The notes under the pieces were generated by a model. That model did no database searches. It was not told where the DNA came from and saw nothing but the letters and a program-made list of their open reading frames with translations. This document shows positions 7,891-16,310 of a stretch of 32,471 bases of DNA, piece by piece. Every line of letters starts with the position of its first letter. Positions within the stretch are counted from its first letter, which is position 1. The translations under genes were made by a program, and so were the position numbers. This DNA comes from Sebaldella sp. S0638 (GTDB lineage Bacteria; Fusobacteriota; Fusobacteriia; Fusobacteriales; Leptotrichiaceae): positions 1-32,471 of the forward strand of contig NZ_JAMZGM010000044.1 in the NCBI RefSeq assembly GCF_024158605.1, in the 5' to 3' direction.

Positions 7891-8190
7891 TTATTCTGCT
7901 GTTGTAGCCGCAGCCGCTTCAAGATTTACTTTTTCTTCTTCAAATTTCTTAATTATGAAATCTGTTAGTTCATTTCTTAATTCCGGAGTTATTGGATGGG
8001 CAATATCTTTAAATTCACCATTTGGCATTCTTCTTGATGGCATAGCCACAAACAGCCCATTTTGTCCTTCTATAATTTTCAGTCCATGAATTACGAAACT
8101 CTCATCAAAAGTCACATCTACGTACGCTTTCAGTTTCCCCCCATCCTCTGCGCCTCTTCCTAATCTTAATCTGATGTCTGTTATTTTCAT
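7891..8190 (-). CDS. spoVG: SpoVG family RNA/DNA-binding regulator
   Basis: Encodes 99 residues from the ATG at 8190: MKITDIRLRL is the canonical SpoVG start, and FVIHGLKIIEGQNGLFVAMP and the conserved FKDIAHPI follow. A GTG at 8202 would extend it by four residues but overlaps the AAGGGG ribosome site, so it is rejected. SpoVG proteins are small nucleic-acid-binding regulators of division, envelope or virulence genes in non-sporulating bacteria and of sporulation in Bacillus. The gene is monocistronic here: its own promoter lies upstream and a terminator follows. Confidence 0.95.
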   Translation of the reverse strand: MKITDIRLRLGRGAEDGGKLKAYVDVTFDESFVIHGLKIIEGQNGLFVAMPSRRMPNGEFKDIAHPITPELRNELTDFIIKKFEEEKVNLEAAAATTAE

Positions 8191-8239
8191 GCTACAGCAC
8201 ACCCCTTCTCTAGTTGTATTTGAAGTTTTACTTCCATAT

Positions 8240-8267
8240 AGTATACCTTATATTTTTCAAAAATCAA
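8240..8267 (-). promoter_or_regulatory. Probable spoVG promoter
   Basis: On the minus strand TTGATT (8267-8262), a 16-bp spacer, then TATACT (8245-8240), each one or two bases from consensus. The start would fall near 8233, about 40 nt before the spoVG ATG. Confidence 0.5.
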
Positions 8268-8406
8268 CCTTTTTTTACCCTTTTTTTATCGTAAAATAAT
8301 TTTAAGTTATTGAATTATAAATAAATAAAAAATCAAAAGAATTTGTTAATTGGATATTTCAGGGGGATCCCACTCATTTTTTAAACATTTGTTTATTTTT
8401 TGTAAT

Positions 8407-9249
8407 TTATACCAGTCTGTTCGTTTTCTTATAAAAAACATTTTTTTTATCAAGTTTGCTTGTATCAAAATTTCCATTTTCACAAAAAGCAAAAAAACAG
8501 CTTCCGCTCCCTGACATAAATATCTTTTTAGACAAGGCATCTTCCAATTCATTTTTCAAGTCTCTGAAACTGCTGTCTTGCTTAAATATAAGCTGTTCCA
8601 GTGAATTTTCTATATTTTTTAGAAGCTGGGCTACATTGTTCTCTTTCAAAGCTCTTATTATATTCGAAATATCTGCCATTTTCAGATCTTTTTTATTGTC
8701 CTTGTAATAACTGTAGACCTGTCCTGTTGACATGCCTTGCTGCGGTTTTATAAGAAGTATCTCTGATGACAGATTATTTTCTATCTCTTGGATTTTCTCA
8801 CCTATTCCGGTTACTCTTGCACTTTTATTTCTTATGAAAAACGGAACATCTGCTCCTACTTTAAGAGCTATTTTTTCCAATTCCTCACTAGTATAAAGTT
8901 TATACTTGTCATTCAGTTTTCTGAGTATAAATGCGGCATTGGAACTGCCTCCGCCAAGCCCTGCTTCATGCGGTATTTTCTTATCCAAAAATACTTTTAT
9001 TTTTTGTCTTGGGGTATTAGAATTATCAAAATACAAATTATATGCTTTTCTTACTATATTTTTTTCATCTATTGGTATTCTTGTATCGCTGACTTCAAGT
9101 ATCAGATCTCCTTTTTCCCCGTAGTCTTCATATTTTAGTACATCATTAAAATCTACCGGCATCATAACCATATCCAGTTCATGATAACCGTCTTCTCTTT
9201 TTTTCAGGATATTTAATCCTAAATTTATCTTACAGTTTGAATATATCAT
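8407..9249 (-). CDS. ispE: 4-diphosphocytidyl-2-C-methyl-D-erythritol kinase
   Basis: Encodes 280 residues, full length for IspE, which phosphorylates CDP-methylerythritol in the MEP route to isoprenoids. It is a GHMP kinase: substrate-binding Lys in the N-terminal CKINLGLNI, the ATP-binding glycine loop PHEAGLGGGSSNAA, the catalytic Asp in KVGADVPFF, and the C-terminal motif MSGSGSCFFAF. The ATG overlaps the rqcP stop by four bases, showing translational coupling. The IspE-near-SpoVG order is shared with Bacillus. About 216 bp separate it from the spoVG start. Confidence 0.95.
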   Translation of the reverse strand: MIYSNCKINLGLNILKKREDGYHELDMVMMPVDFNDVLKYEDYGEKGDLILEVSDTRIPIDEKNIVRKAYNLYFDNSNTPRQKIKVFLDKKIPHEAGLGGGSSNAAFILRKLNDKYKLYTSEELEKIALKVGADVPFFIRNKSARVTGIGEKIQEIENNLSSEILLIKPQQGMSTGQVYSYYKDNKKDLKMADISNIIRALKENNVAQLLKNIENSLEQLIFKQDSSFRDLKNELEDALSKKIFMSGSGSCFFAFCENGNFDTSKLDKKNVFYKKTNRLV

Positions 9250-9494
9250 GATGAAAGCACCTCGATGTAATTTTCTATATCTTCTTTTCTCAGATTTTCT
9301 GCAGGAACTTCTTTTACTCTTATTTTTATATTTTTGTTAAAATATTTTATATCGAGTATGTCTCCTGCCTTAACACTGTAAGATGATTTCTTTTCCTCGT
9401 TGTTTATCTGGACATTCCCATTATCAGCGAGTTCTTTTGCAATTGTTCTTCTCTTTATTATTCTTGTTACTTTAAGAAACTTATCAAGTCTCAT
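9246..9494 (-). CDS. rqcP: S4-domain RNA-binding protein, RqcP (YabO) type
   Basis: Encodes 82 residues that are almost entirely one S4 domain: MRLDKFLKVTRIIKRRTIAK, then ELADNGNVQINN and AGDILDIKYF. Length and the RIIKRR motif fit RqcP/YabO, the Hsp15 relative that works with RqcH in C-terminal alanine tailing on split 50S subunits. In Bacillus yabO lies just beyond mfd, which supports the name. The gene starts five bases after the stop of the TIGR03545-like gene and overlaps ispE by ATGA. Confidence 0.85.
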   Translation of the reverse strand: MRLDKFLKVTRIIKRRTIAKELADNGNVQINNEEKKSSYSVKAGDILDIKYFNKNIKIRVKEVPAENLRKEDIENYIEVLSS

Positions 9495-9499
9495 TGTTC

Positions 9500-10837
9500 T
9501 TATTCTCCTAACGTATTAATTATATTAGATGAAATTGTTAATACCTTTAACTTGGAAATCTGGGCATCCAGTTCTTTTTCTTTTTCATTAAGCTGATCTT
9601 GAATAGAATTTATCCGTGTATTTTCTGTATTATATTTTTCACTTAATGCTGCCAGTCTTTCCTGCTTAATCTTTTCTATACTTTCTTTTATAAAATTTTC
9701 CTGTTCGCTTGTTACAGAATTATTTGAACTGATGTTCAATATATCATTATTATATGATAATTTTGTCTCAATTACAATATCCGAAATATCGGGAAGAAAG
9801 TTTATCTTTGTATATCTTATATCTGCTGTTATTTTATCTTTTTGATAAAGTATATCTTCTGATAATTTGTCTCTTGTTACCAAAATTTTATAAAGTTCTG
9901 AATTTTCGGCTTTTGTTATTTTATAAACAGCATCTTTACTTTTATAATCCACAACGCTATCTCCCAAAGCAGGACCTGTATTAGTTATTTCTATTTTTTG
10001 ATCCTTATTTGTCAAAATTATTTTTTTTGCAGATATATTGCTTTCATAAAAGTCTTCTGCCACTTTAGCCGTTTTCAGCGATATATTCAGATCACGAAGT
10101 ATGTCTCTTCCTCTGTCTATAAATGTTATTTTTTTTATATTATCCACATTTCCGGCTTTTATGGTATTATTCAATTCTTCCAGCTGATCTGTGTATGCAT
10201 TCAATGCTTTTGTATTCTCACTGTCCAGTTCTGCTGTTTTTTCATTAATCAGAGTTTTTTTCTCCAGAATATCTTTTTTTATTTTTTCTGATTTTTCTGA
10301 AATTTCTTTTAATTTTGCTATTTTAGTATCCAGATCCTGTGTCTCCGAAAAATCTTTTTTCAGTCTTTCCAATTCTTCAAGCTGTGTGAGAAAATCAAAA
10401 TTCAATATCTCATTTGTACTTGATTCAAGGCTGGAAATATCCTCTGATACATTATCTTCTGTTCCGGGTTCCGCCTTTTCAGCCGGCACCTGTATTTTGC
10501 TTATAAATTTATCAATATTTTCATCAGGAGCAGCGAATAATGTATTAAAATCAACATTGCTAAACTCTATTTCACTAAGATATATCTCTTTATCGAACAT
10601 ATTTTCAAAAAACTTTTTCAAACTTATTGTTGCACGTCCGGGTCCCATTTTATTTCCGTTTATGGAAATATTATCAAATGTTATCTCACGCTTCCCAAGA
10701 GAGAATTTAAAGTTTTCTATCTGTGTTTCTTTAGTATTCAATTTTGATTCTATTATCTTTCCTGAAAAAAACAATACACCAATTGTAACAACTATTAAAA
10801 ATAGAATCAATATCAGCAGATATTTTAATATTTTCAT
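9500..10837 (-). CDS. Inner-membrane-anchored protein resembling TIGR03545/AsmA-like family
   Basis: Encodes 445 residues. One N-terminal membrane anchor (ILKYLLILILFLIVVTIGVLFF) leads into a short AsmA-like stretch (ITFDNISINGNKMGPG, IYLSEIEFSNVDFN), then a long coiled coil rich in Leu/Lys/Glu (roughly residues 145-240: LEELERLKKDFSET), a beta-rich part, and a second coiled coil near the end (LNEKEKELDAQISKL). The bulk should sit in the periplasm. Anchor plus 'FENMFDKEIYLSEIEF' recalls TIGR03545, an uncharacterised family found in bacteria with outer membranes. It is co-directional with the foldase lipoprotein and rqcP. Function unknown; a role in envelope biogenesis is inference. Confidence 0.6.
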   Translation of the reverse strand: MKILKYLLILILFLIVVTIGVLFFSGKIIESKLNTKETQIENFKFSLGKREITFDNISINGNKMGPGRATISLKKFFENMFDKEIYLSEIEFSNVDFNTLFAAPDENIDKFISKIQVPAEKAEPGTEDNVSEDISSLESSTNEILNFDFLTQLEELERLKKDFSETQDLDTKIAKLKEISEKSEKIKKDILEKKTLINEKTAELDSENTKALNAYTDQLEELNNTIKAGNVDNIKKITFIDRGRDILRDLNISLKTAKVAEDFYESNISAKKIILTNKDQKIEITNTGPALGDSVVDYKSKDAVYKITKAENSELYKILVTRDKLSEDILYQKDKITADIRYTKINFLPDISDIVIETKLSYNNDILNISSNNSVTSEQENFIKESIEKIKQERLAALSEKYNTENTRINSIQDQLNEKEKELDAQISKLKVLTISSNIINTLGE

Positions 10838-10863
10838 TCTTATACCACCACATTTCTTAAGAT

Positions 10864-11030
10864 AAGGTACTAATGTTTTGTCTAACTAACATTCAAATCA
10901 ACCTTAACTATACAATGTCAAAACTTTTGTACCTGTTCATATGTATTCTTTGATTTTAGCCAAGGTGCCAGTATTCTGTCTAACTAAAAATTATAATCCT
11001 AACTGTCAATGTCAAAACTCCTGTACCTGT
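10864..11030. repeat. Tandem pair of imperfect hairpin repeats
   Basis: Two related units of about 70-75 bp (10864-10938 and 10962-11030) repeat with a period of 94-98 bp. Each begins AAGGT[AG]C, contains CTGTCTAACTAA or a close variant, then AATGTCAAAACT and ends TTGTACCTGTTC or CTGTACCTGTTC. Within unit A, AGGTAC at 10865 pairs with GTACCT at 10929, and GTTTTG pairs with CAAAAC, so each unit can form a hairpin. The pair fills the gap between the PpiC lipoprotein and the TIGR03545-like gene. It could be a mobile hairpin repeat or a processing site. Confidence 0.6.
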
Positions 11031-11116
11031 TCCTAATAAATTATTACAAGTATTATTAGAGCGGGGCCAATCAAAAATCCTTTTGCCAGCCCCATTCCAT
11101 CTTTATTTCATTGTGT

Positions 11117-12046
11117 TTATTTTTTCTCTGCTGCTGCTTTGTCTGTAGCTGCTTCTTCTAATTTCAGCTGATCTATAGAATTCAGATCATATTTATCTAC
11201 TATTTCTTTTTCTATTTTAGCTTGTTCTTCTCCAATTTTTTTCTGCTTTAACTGGAACGCGATATTTTTCTTAACATCGTCATATTTTACTACTTCACCT
11301 TTTAATTCTTTTTTGTTTACTTTTACGATTACTGCAGTGTCTCCGCCTAATACTACAAGACTAGGTACTACTTCATTAACCGGTCCGTTTAAAGCTGCGT
11401 CTCTGATCGGTGCAAAATTTGCTCCTAATTTATCCAATGGAAGCGGTCCTGTAGCTCCGCCGTTTGCTGCTGATGTTTTATCTGCCGAGTATTGCTTTGC
11501 AAGGTCTCCGAATTTGTCCTTATTCTGTTTTGCTTCTGCAAGAACTTTATCTGCCTGTGCCTTTTCTTCGTCACTTCTATATGGTAAGTAGATCAACTGC
11601 AGGTCTGCTATATTATCCTGTCTTGTAAATGCTGCTTTATTCTCATCATAGAATTTTTTAGTTTCTTCATCAGATATTTTTATGTCTTTTACTTTATCTT
11701 TCAGAAATAATCCTGTAAGTAAAGTATCTTCCTGTAATCCAAGTGCAAGTTTATAGTCCTTAGTAGCTTTTAATTTTGCAGCTTCCGGTGATAAAGCTAT
11801 TGCTTTATAAAATGCAAGTTGTTTTATTATAGCTTTTTTCTGCGCTTCAAGCTGCTCTTTTGGAACCTGCTCCAGCATTTCCGGATCCATACTTTGATTT
11901 ATAACAAAGTCCACTTCTTCTTTGAATACCTTTACTTTTTTATCTTTTGATTCGTAAACTACGTCTCCCGAAGCTACTCTGTTGCTATCCCCCGTACAAG
12001 ATACTAATCCTAGTAATATCAATAATCCTGCTAGTGCTTTTTTCAT
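11117..12046 (-). CDS. PpiC-type peptidyl-prolyl isomerase lipoprotein (PrsA/SurA-like foldase)
   Basis: Encodes 309 residues. The signal peptide MKKALAGLLILLGLVSC ends in a lipobox with the lipidated Cys at 17. An N-terminal helical chaperone region (VDFVINQSMDPEMLEQVP) precedes the parvulin domain, visible from IADLQLIYLPYRSDEEK through FGDLAKQYSADKTSAANGG to VVLGGDTAVIVKV; a charged C-terminal helix rich in Ala/Lys follows. It should assist folding of exported proteins outside the cytoplasmic membrane. Its AGGAGG overlaps the TAG of mfd, so the two are translationally linked. Many clostridia also carry a prsA-type gene beside mfd. Confidence 0.88.
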   Translation of the reverse strand: MKKALAGLLILLGLVSCTGDSNRVASGDVVYESKDKKVKVFKEEVDFVINQSMDPEMLEQVPKEQLEAQKKAIIKQLAFYKAIALSPEAAKLKATKDYKLALGLQEDTLLTGLFLKDKVKDIKISDEETKKFYDENKAAFTRQDNIADLQLIYLPYRSDEEKAQADKVLAEAKQNKDKFGDLAKQYSADKTSAANGGATGPLPLDKLGANFAPIRDAALNGPVNEVVPSLVVLGGDTAVIVKVNKKELKGEVVKYDDVKKNIAFQLKQKKIGEEQAKIEKEIVDKYDLNSIDQLKLEEAATDKAAAEKK

Positions 12047-12055
12047 TGTTTCCTC

Positions 12056-15010
12056 CTATGTTATTTTTTTTAATAATATGTCTTTGTTTATTTTTAACGT
12101 TTTTCTGTTTAGTCTGCTATCTTCCAATAATAGCATATTTATGAGCTCTTGTGAAATATTTTTTGAAAATTCTATTTCTAAAACATTGTCTTTTTCCCTT
12201 AATTTTTTTATATTATTATTCTGGGCAAATATCTTAAGTCTCATATAATCCACAAAACTCCCGAATTCTTCCGGAAATTTACCGAATCTGTCCTTGACCT
12301 CTTCCAAAAGAGCGGATAGATCCTTTTCATTGTTCAGCATTATAAATCTCTTATATATATTCAGCTTTTCGTCAGCTTCTATATAACTGTCTGGTATGAA
12401 TCCCTTGTCTTTCAGCTGTATATTAACATCAGGCGCTGTTTCCACATAAGTTCCTTTTTGGACTTCTATCTCCTTTCTCAGCATTTTTACATAAAGGTCA
12501 TAACCAAAGGTTTCTATCGTCCCGTGCTGCTTTTCACCGAGAATTTCCCCTGCACCTCTTATCTTTAAGTCTTCCAGTGACAGCTGCATTCCGCTTGCTG
12601 TAGCGTCTTCTATATTATCAAAAGTCTCTTCTCTCTTTTTACTTTTCTTTGTAGAAATCAAACTTTTTATAAGATAACAATAACTTTGTCTATCGCTTCT
12701 TCCAACCCTTCCACGCAGCTGATATACCTGAGACAATCCTAACTTATCAAAGTTTTCTATGAAAATAGTATTTACATTTGAGATATCTATACCGTTTTCT
12801 ATAATTGTCGTAGCCAGAAGTATATCGTATTCCCCGTTTTCAAACTTTTTTATTCTTTCTTTTATAAGTTTCGGAGGAAGCTGTCCGTGAATATATTCTA
12901 TTTTTACAAATTCAGGAAGCTGGCTTTTCAGCTCTTTCACCTTATCTTCCATAAATTTTACATTATTGTAAATGTAAAAAATCTGTCCGTCCCTTGCCAG
13001 TTCCTTAAGTACGGCTCTTTTTATATCCATACCCTGTTCCTCTATAATTGTTTCTATAGGAACCCTGTTTACAGGAGGTGTCTCTATTACCGAAATATCT
13101 CTGATTCCAAGTAATGTCAGATTCAATGTTCTCGGTATAGGTGTAGCTGTTAATGTTAGTATATCAATTTTTTCTCTTTTTTTCTTTAGTTTTTCCTTAG
13201 ATTTTACCCCAAATTTCTGCTCTTCATCTATTATCAATAAGTTAAGGTTTTTAAATTTTACATCTTCACTAAGAACTCTGTGAGTTCCTATGACCATATC
13301 AAGAACTCCCGTCTCTAATTTATGAAGAATTTCTTTTACTTTTTTTGTATCGCTCAGTCTTGATAAATTTTCTATTGTCATTGGATATTTGGCAAATCTT
13401 TGTTTAAATCTTTCGTAATGCTGTTCTGCAAGAATAGTAGTAGGCGTCAGCAAAGCCACCTGTTTTCCGTCTACAATCGCCTTAAAAGCTGCTCTCATAG
13501 CTACTTCTGTCTTTCCGTATCCTACATCGCCGCATATGACCCTGTCCATTATTCTTTCCGATTCCATATCACTTTTTACATCTTCTATTGCACGTTTCTG
13601 GTCTTCTGTTTCCACAAAAGGAAATTCCTCTTCAAATTCCTCCTGCCAGACTGTATCTTTGGAATACACGAATCCTTGGTTTGATTCTCTTATAGCCTGA
13701 ATTTTTACCAGTTCCTCAGCGAATTCCCTTATCTCTTCCTCGAGTTTCTTCTTTTTATACTTAAAGCCTTTAGTTCCCAGCTTATATACTTTCGGCTCTT
13801 CGCCGTATGAAATATATTTTTCCAGTCTGTCCAGATGCTCTATGGGAATAAATAGTATATCTTCATCAGCATACTTGATTTTCAGGTAATCCCTGTTATT
13901 CATCTGCTCTATCCCTTTATATTTACCCACTCCGTACTGCTCATGGATTACATAGTCATCTTCCCTTATCTGATTCAGGTCTTTGTATTTTATCTGCTTT
14001 TTTGTATTTACTTTCTTTTGTATTACTACTCCGTCAAGCTCTCTTTCAGTAAGAACAAATTTTCCGTCTGCGATATACCCTTCCAGAAGCTCTTCTTCTT
14101 TGACCTTTATTTTGGTTCCCTTAAATGCTTCTTTTAATTTTTTCGCATTTAAAGTGTGAATTTCCACATCTGCTTTTTCAGAAAGCTTTACCAGCTTTTC
14201 CCTGTCCTGAAAAGTTTTCAGCTGTTCATGGGAAAAATTCATCAGATTTATAATTTCGCCTTTTTCAAGAAGATTCGTATATCTTCTTCTGATCTGATCC
14301 TCATTATCCCTGTTAAGCAGAATATATTCCTCTATCTTATACTCTATCAGCTCGTCATTTTCCAGATACACAATTACATTCTTGTCTTTTATCTCGTCAA
14401 GAAGCTCCATAAACTCAAAACGCCCCTCTTGGGGGATATTAGAATATATTTCTATTTTATCTGTTTTTGATATTGACTTCTGAGTATCTATATCAAAGAA
14501 CCTTATACTTTCCAGCTCGTCATCAAAAAATTCCATTCTTACGGGATTCTCGTAACTTGGAGGAAATATATCCACTATGTCTCCTCTTTTACTCCATTCT
14601 CCCTTTCTCTCCAGCATATAATTATAGTTATAATTATTCTCGGCCAGAAAATCAGAAATATCCTTTATGCTGTAGCTTTTTCCTACCTGAAATTCTTCTT
14701 TTCTGATATCTTCAAAAAATGAACTCAATGCTATCTGCAAATTTACAAACATCAGATATTTTTTTTCATTTTTCAGAATATTCAAAAGGTTTATATTTAT
14801 TCCGACCATATCTTCAGTATTGCTGGATATATTTTCAAATAAATTCAGATTTCCTTTATAATTTTTATCAAGAGAGTAATGATAATTTTCCAGATTACGG
14901 TTAGATGTGGAAATATAAATAATTTTTTTGTTTTTACTATTTGATAAAAACGACGGGATACTTCCTCTATAGAGTTTGTTCATACTTATTTCTATTTCTA
15001 AATCTTTCAT
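12056..15010 (-). CDS. mfd: Transcription-repair coupling factor, shortened N-terminal half
   Basis: Encodes 984 residues, about 150-190 fewer than the E. coli and B. subtilis proteins. Mfd removes RNA polymerase stalled at DNA lesions and recruits UvrA. In order: UvrB-like module with RGDIVDIFPPSYENPVRMEF near residue 141; polymerase-interaction (CarD-like) domain DDYVIHEQYGVGKYKG near 353; RecG-like helicase with Walker A GDVGYGKTE near 492, DEEQ near 593, TATPIPRTL, and QLRGRVGRSDR near 770; C-terminal TRCF domain. The RID begins about 125 residues earlier than in E. coli, so the loss lies in the UvrB-like part. AGAGGA precedes the ATG. First gene of the block. Confidence 0.96.
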   Translation of the reverse strand: MKDLEIEISMNKLYRGSIPSFLSNSKNKKIIYISTSNRNLENYHYSLDKNYKGNLNLFENISSNTEDMVGININLLNILKNEKKYLMFVNLQIALSSFFEDIRKEEFQVGKSYSIKDISDFLAENNYNYNYMLERKGEWSKRGDIVDIFPPSYENPVRMEFFDDELESIRFFDIDTQKSISKTDKIEIYSNIPQEGRFEFMELLDEIKDKNVIVYLENDELIEYKIEEYILLNRDNEDQIRRRYTNLLEKGEIINLMNFSHEQLKTFQDREKLVKLSEKADVEIHTLNAKKLKEAFKGTKIKVKEEELLEGYIADGKFVLTERELDGVVIQKKVNTKKQIKYKDLNQIREDDYVIHEQYGVGKYKGIEQMNNRDYLKIKYADEDILFIPIEHLDRLEKYISYGEEPKVYKLGTKGFKYKKKKLEEEIREFAEELVKIQAIRESNQGFVYSKDTVWQEEFEEEFPFVETEDQKRAIEDVKSDMESERIMDRVICGDVGYGKTEVAMRAAFKAIVDGKQVALLTPTTILAEQHYERFKQRFAKYPMTIENLSRLSDTKKVKEILHKLETGVLDMVIGTHRVLSEDVKFKNLNLLIIDEEQKFGVKSKEKLKKKREKIDILTLTATPIPRTLNLTLLGIRDISVIETPPVNRVPIETIIEEQGMDIKRAVLKELARDGQIFYIYNNVKFMEDKVKELKSQLPEFVKIEYIHGQLPPKLIKERIKKFENGEYDILLATTIIENGIDISNVNTIFIENFDKLGLSQVYQLRGRVGRSDRQSYCYLIKSLISTKKSKKREETFDNIEDATASGMQLSLEDLKIRGAGEILGEKQHGTIETFGYDLYVKMLRKEIEVQKGTYVETAPDVNIQLKDKGFIPDSYIEADEKLNIYKRFIMLNNEKDLSALLEEVKDRFGKFPEEFGSFVDYMRLKIFAQNNNIKKLREKDNVLEIEFSKNISQELINMLLLEDSRLNRKTLKINKDILLKKIT

Positions 15011-15086
15011 TTTTTTCCTCTAAAACTTTCTTTTTTTTTGTTTTCACTATATAATAGTCTATAACTTAACCGGAGGTATACAAATT

Positions 15087-15764
15087 ATGAACCCAACATA
15101 TTCTTTTTCATATTATAATCCTGAACATATTATAAACCTTATTCTTTGTTTGGTTTTGGGACTTATAATTCTAGGAATTCCGAAATATACAAAAATAAAC
15201 GTAAATAAATTCGGCACAATATTAGGCTGCCTGATTTTATTTTTAAAAATTTTTGAAACTGTCTACAGAATAAAATATGAACATTTTTCACTGCCTGAAT
15301 CACTGCCGCTGCATTTCTGCAATTTTACAATGATTATCTGCGGACTTTATCTTATTACAAAAAATAATATTTTATTTAATATTACATATTTTTTCAGTTT
15401 TGGTGCTGTTATGGCGCTGATTTTACCAGGTGTTAACACTTATTACCATCAGTTGTTTTTTGTCCTTTTTATGGTCAGCCACGCTTCTGTGGTAATCACT
15501 ATGCTGTATGGTTTTATATGGTTAAAATCAAAGCCGACATTCAGCGGAATGACGGTTTCTATTATTACAGTATTACTCCTTTTTCTGACTTCATATTTAT
15601 ATAACAACAAATTTGGAACGAATTTTATGTTCTTAAAAGTCTACATCGTTCCGTTTCTTGATTTTATAAAACCGTTTAGTCTTTATATAGGAATATTAAT
15701 AACTGCCTTTATTTTGATAATCATTTTATTATACATCCCTTTTCGAAAAAATAAAAGAGGATAA
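15087..15764 (+). CDS. TIGR02206 (YwaF-like) membrane protein
   Basis: Encodes 225 residues with six or seven predicted membrane helices (IINLILCLVLGLIILGI, FGTILGCLILFLKIF, TMIICGLYLITKN, ITYFFSFGAVMALILPG, QLFFVLFMVSHASVVITML and two at the C-terminus). The conserved pattern ESLPLHFCNFTMI and 'FMVSHASVVITMLYG' match the TIGR02206/YwaF family of integral membrane proteins of unknown function. GGAGG lies ten bases before the ATG. It is divergent from mfd, with a TATAAT at 15050-15055 in the 76-bp gap. Monocistronic; sRNA copy 1 follows. Confidence 0.8.
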   Translation: MNPTYSFSYYNPEHIINLILCLVLGLIILGIPKYTKINVNKFGTILGCLILFLKIFETVYRIKYEHFSLPESLPLHFCNFTMIICGLYLITKNNILFNITYFFSFGAVMALILPGVNTYYHQLFFVLFMVSHASVVITMLYGFIWLKSKPTFSGMTVSIITVLLLFLTSYLYNNKFGTNFMFLKVYIVPFLDFIKPFSLYIGILITAFILIIILLYIPFRKNKRG

Positions 15765-15941
15765 TTTAATTTTTTTATCTTTTTTGAATATAAAAAATAG
15801 AAAATACGGGATTTTATCCTAAAAAAGCTGATCTTTTATATTTTATGATTATTATTTTTTCAATAATATATAATTGGAAAAAACAGTTTAATATGAGATT
15901 TTTCAATGATTGCAGTTTACTTAATTTTATAATAAATAAAA

Positions 15942-15986
15942 AAATAAGAATAAAAAAAGAGTATTCTAATTGTATGTGACTATAAT
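15942..15986 (+). promoter_or_regulatory. Phased-heptamer promoter of sRNA copy 1
   Basis: TATAAT at 15981-15986; TTCTAAT at 15964 ends 11 nt upstream of it; AAAAAAG at 15953 and AAATAAG at 15942 lie 11 and 22 bp further up in register. There is no -35 consensus. Confidence 0.6.
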
Positions 15987-15990
15987 TAAC

Positions 15991-16062
15991 ACATACCAAT
16001 AAAAAGAATATTTTTCTTCATAACCCCCTTTTACCGTCGGTTTCATTCCGGCGGTTTTATTT
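15991..16062 (+). ncRNA. Predicted small RNA, repeat family copy 1
   Basis: About 70 nt from the base after the -10 box to the U-run. Parts: ACACATACCAAT leader; short hairpin AAGAA/TTCTT; exposed CATAACCCCC; terminator stem ACCGTCGG/CCGGCGGT (16033-16055) followed by TTTTATTTTA. The outer pair of the stem is A-U here but G-C in most other copies, a compensatory change. No ATG is present in the transcript, so it is not a small ORF. Confidence 0.75.
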
Positions 16063-16193
16063 TATCTTTCTTTTTTAGAAATATTTTCTCTTAATATTTT
16101 TATTTATAAAAAATTACTTTAAATAATTTTCAATAACTCAAAGTACACTCAGGTTTTCACAGCTTATTCCAAAAAAATATTTTTATATACAAA

Positions 16194-16238
16194 AAATAAG
16201 AATAAAATAAGTTTATTCTAATACATTCTTCTTATAAT
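16194..16238 (+). promoter_or_regulatory. Phased-heptamer promoter of sRNA copy 2
   Basis: TATAAT at 16233-16238; TTCTAAT at 16216; two identical AAATAAG heptamers at 16205 and 16194, in perfect 11-bp phase with it. Confidence 0.62.
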
Positions 16239-16242
16239 TAAC

Positions 16243-16310
16243 ACATACCAATAAAGAATATTTTTCTTCATAACCCCCTTTGCCGTCGGCTAATACCGGC
16301 GGCTTTTTAT
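16243..16310 (+). ncRNA. Predicted small RNA, repeat family copy 2
   Basis: Same plan as copy 1: ACACATACCAATAAAGAATA, hairpin, CATAACCCCCTTT, terminator GCCGTCGG/CCGGCGGC (16282-16303) and a U-run. The last bases overlap the 3' end of the convergent C39-like gene (stop at 16307). Confidence 0.75.

Noticed and set aside
8346-8552. 68-residue ORF overlapping the end of ispE
   Set aside because: Out-of-frame shadow of ispE; composition not protein-like and no start signal.
11061-11094. GGGGC/GCCCC hairpin after the PpiC lipoprotein as a terminator
   Set aside because: The stem is imperfect beyond five or six pairs and no U-run follows in the minus direction.
15814-15999. 61-residue minus-strand ORF
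   Set aside because: It runs antisense through the promoter of sRNA copy 1, is low-complexity and has no ribosome site.
16282-16303. sRNA copy 2 hairpin serving as terminator of the C39-like gene
   Set aside because: Read from the minus strand the stem is followed by A/G-rich sequence without U-run.
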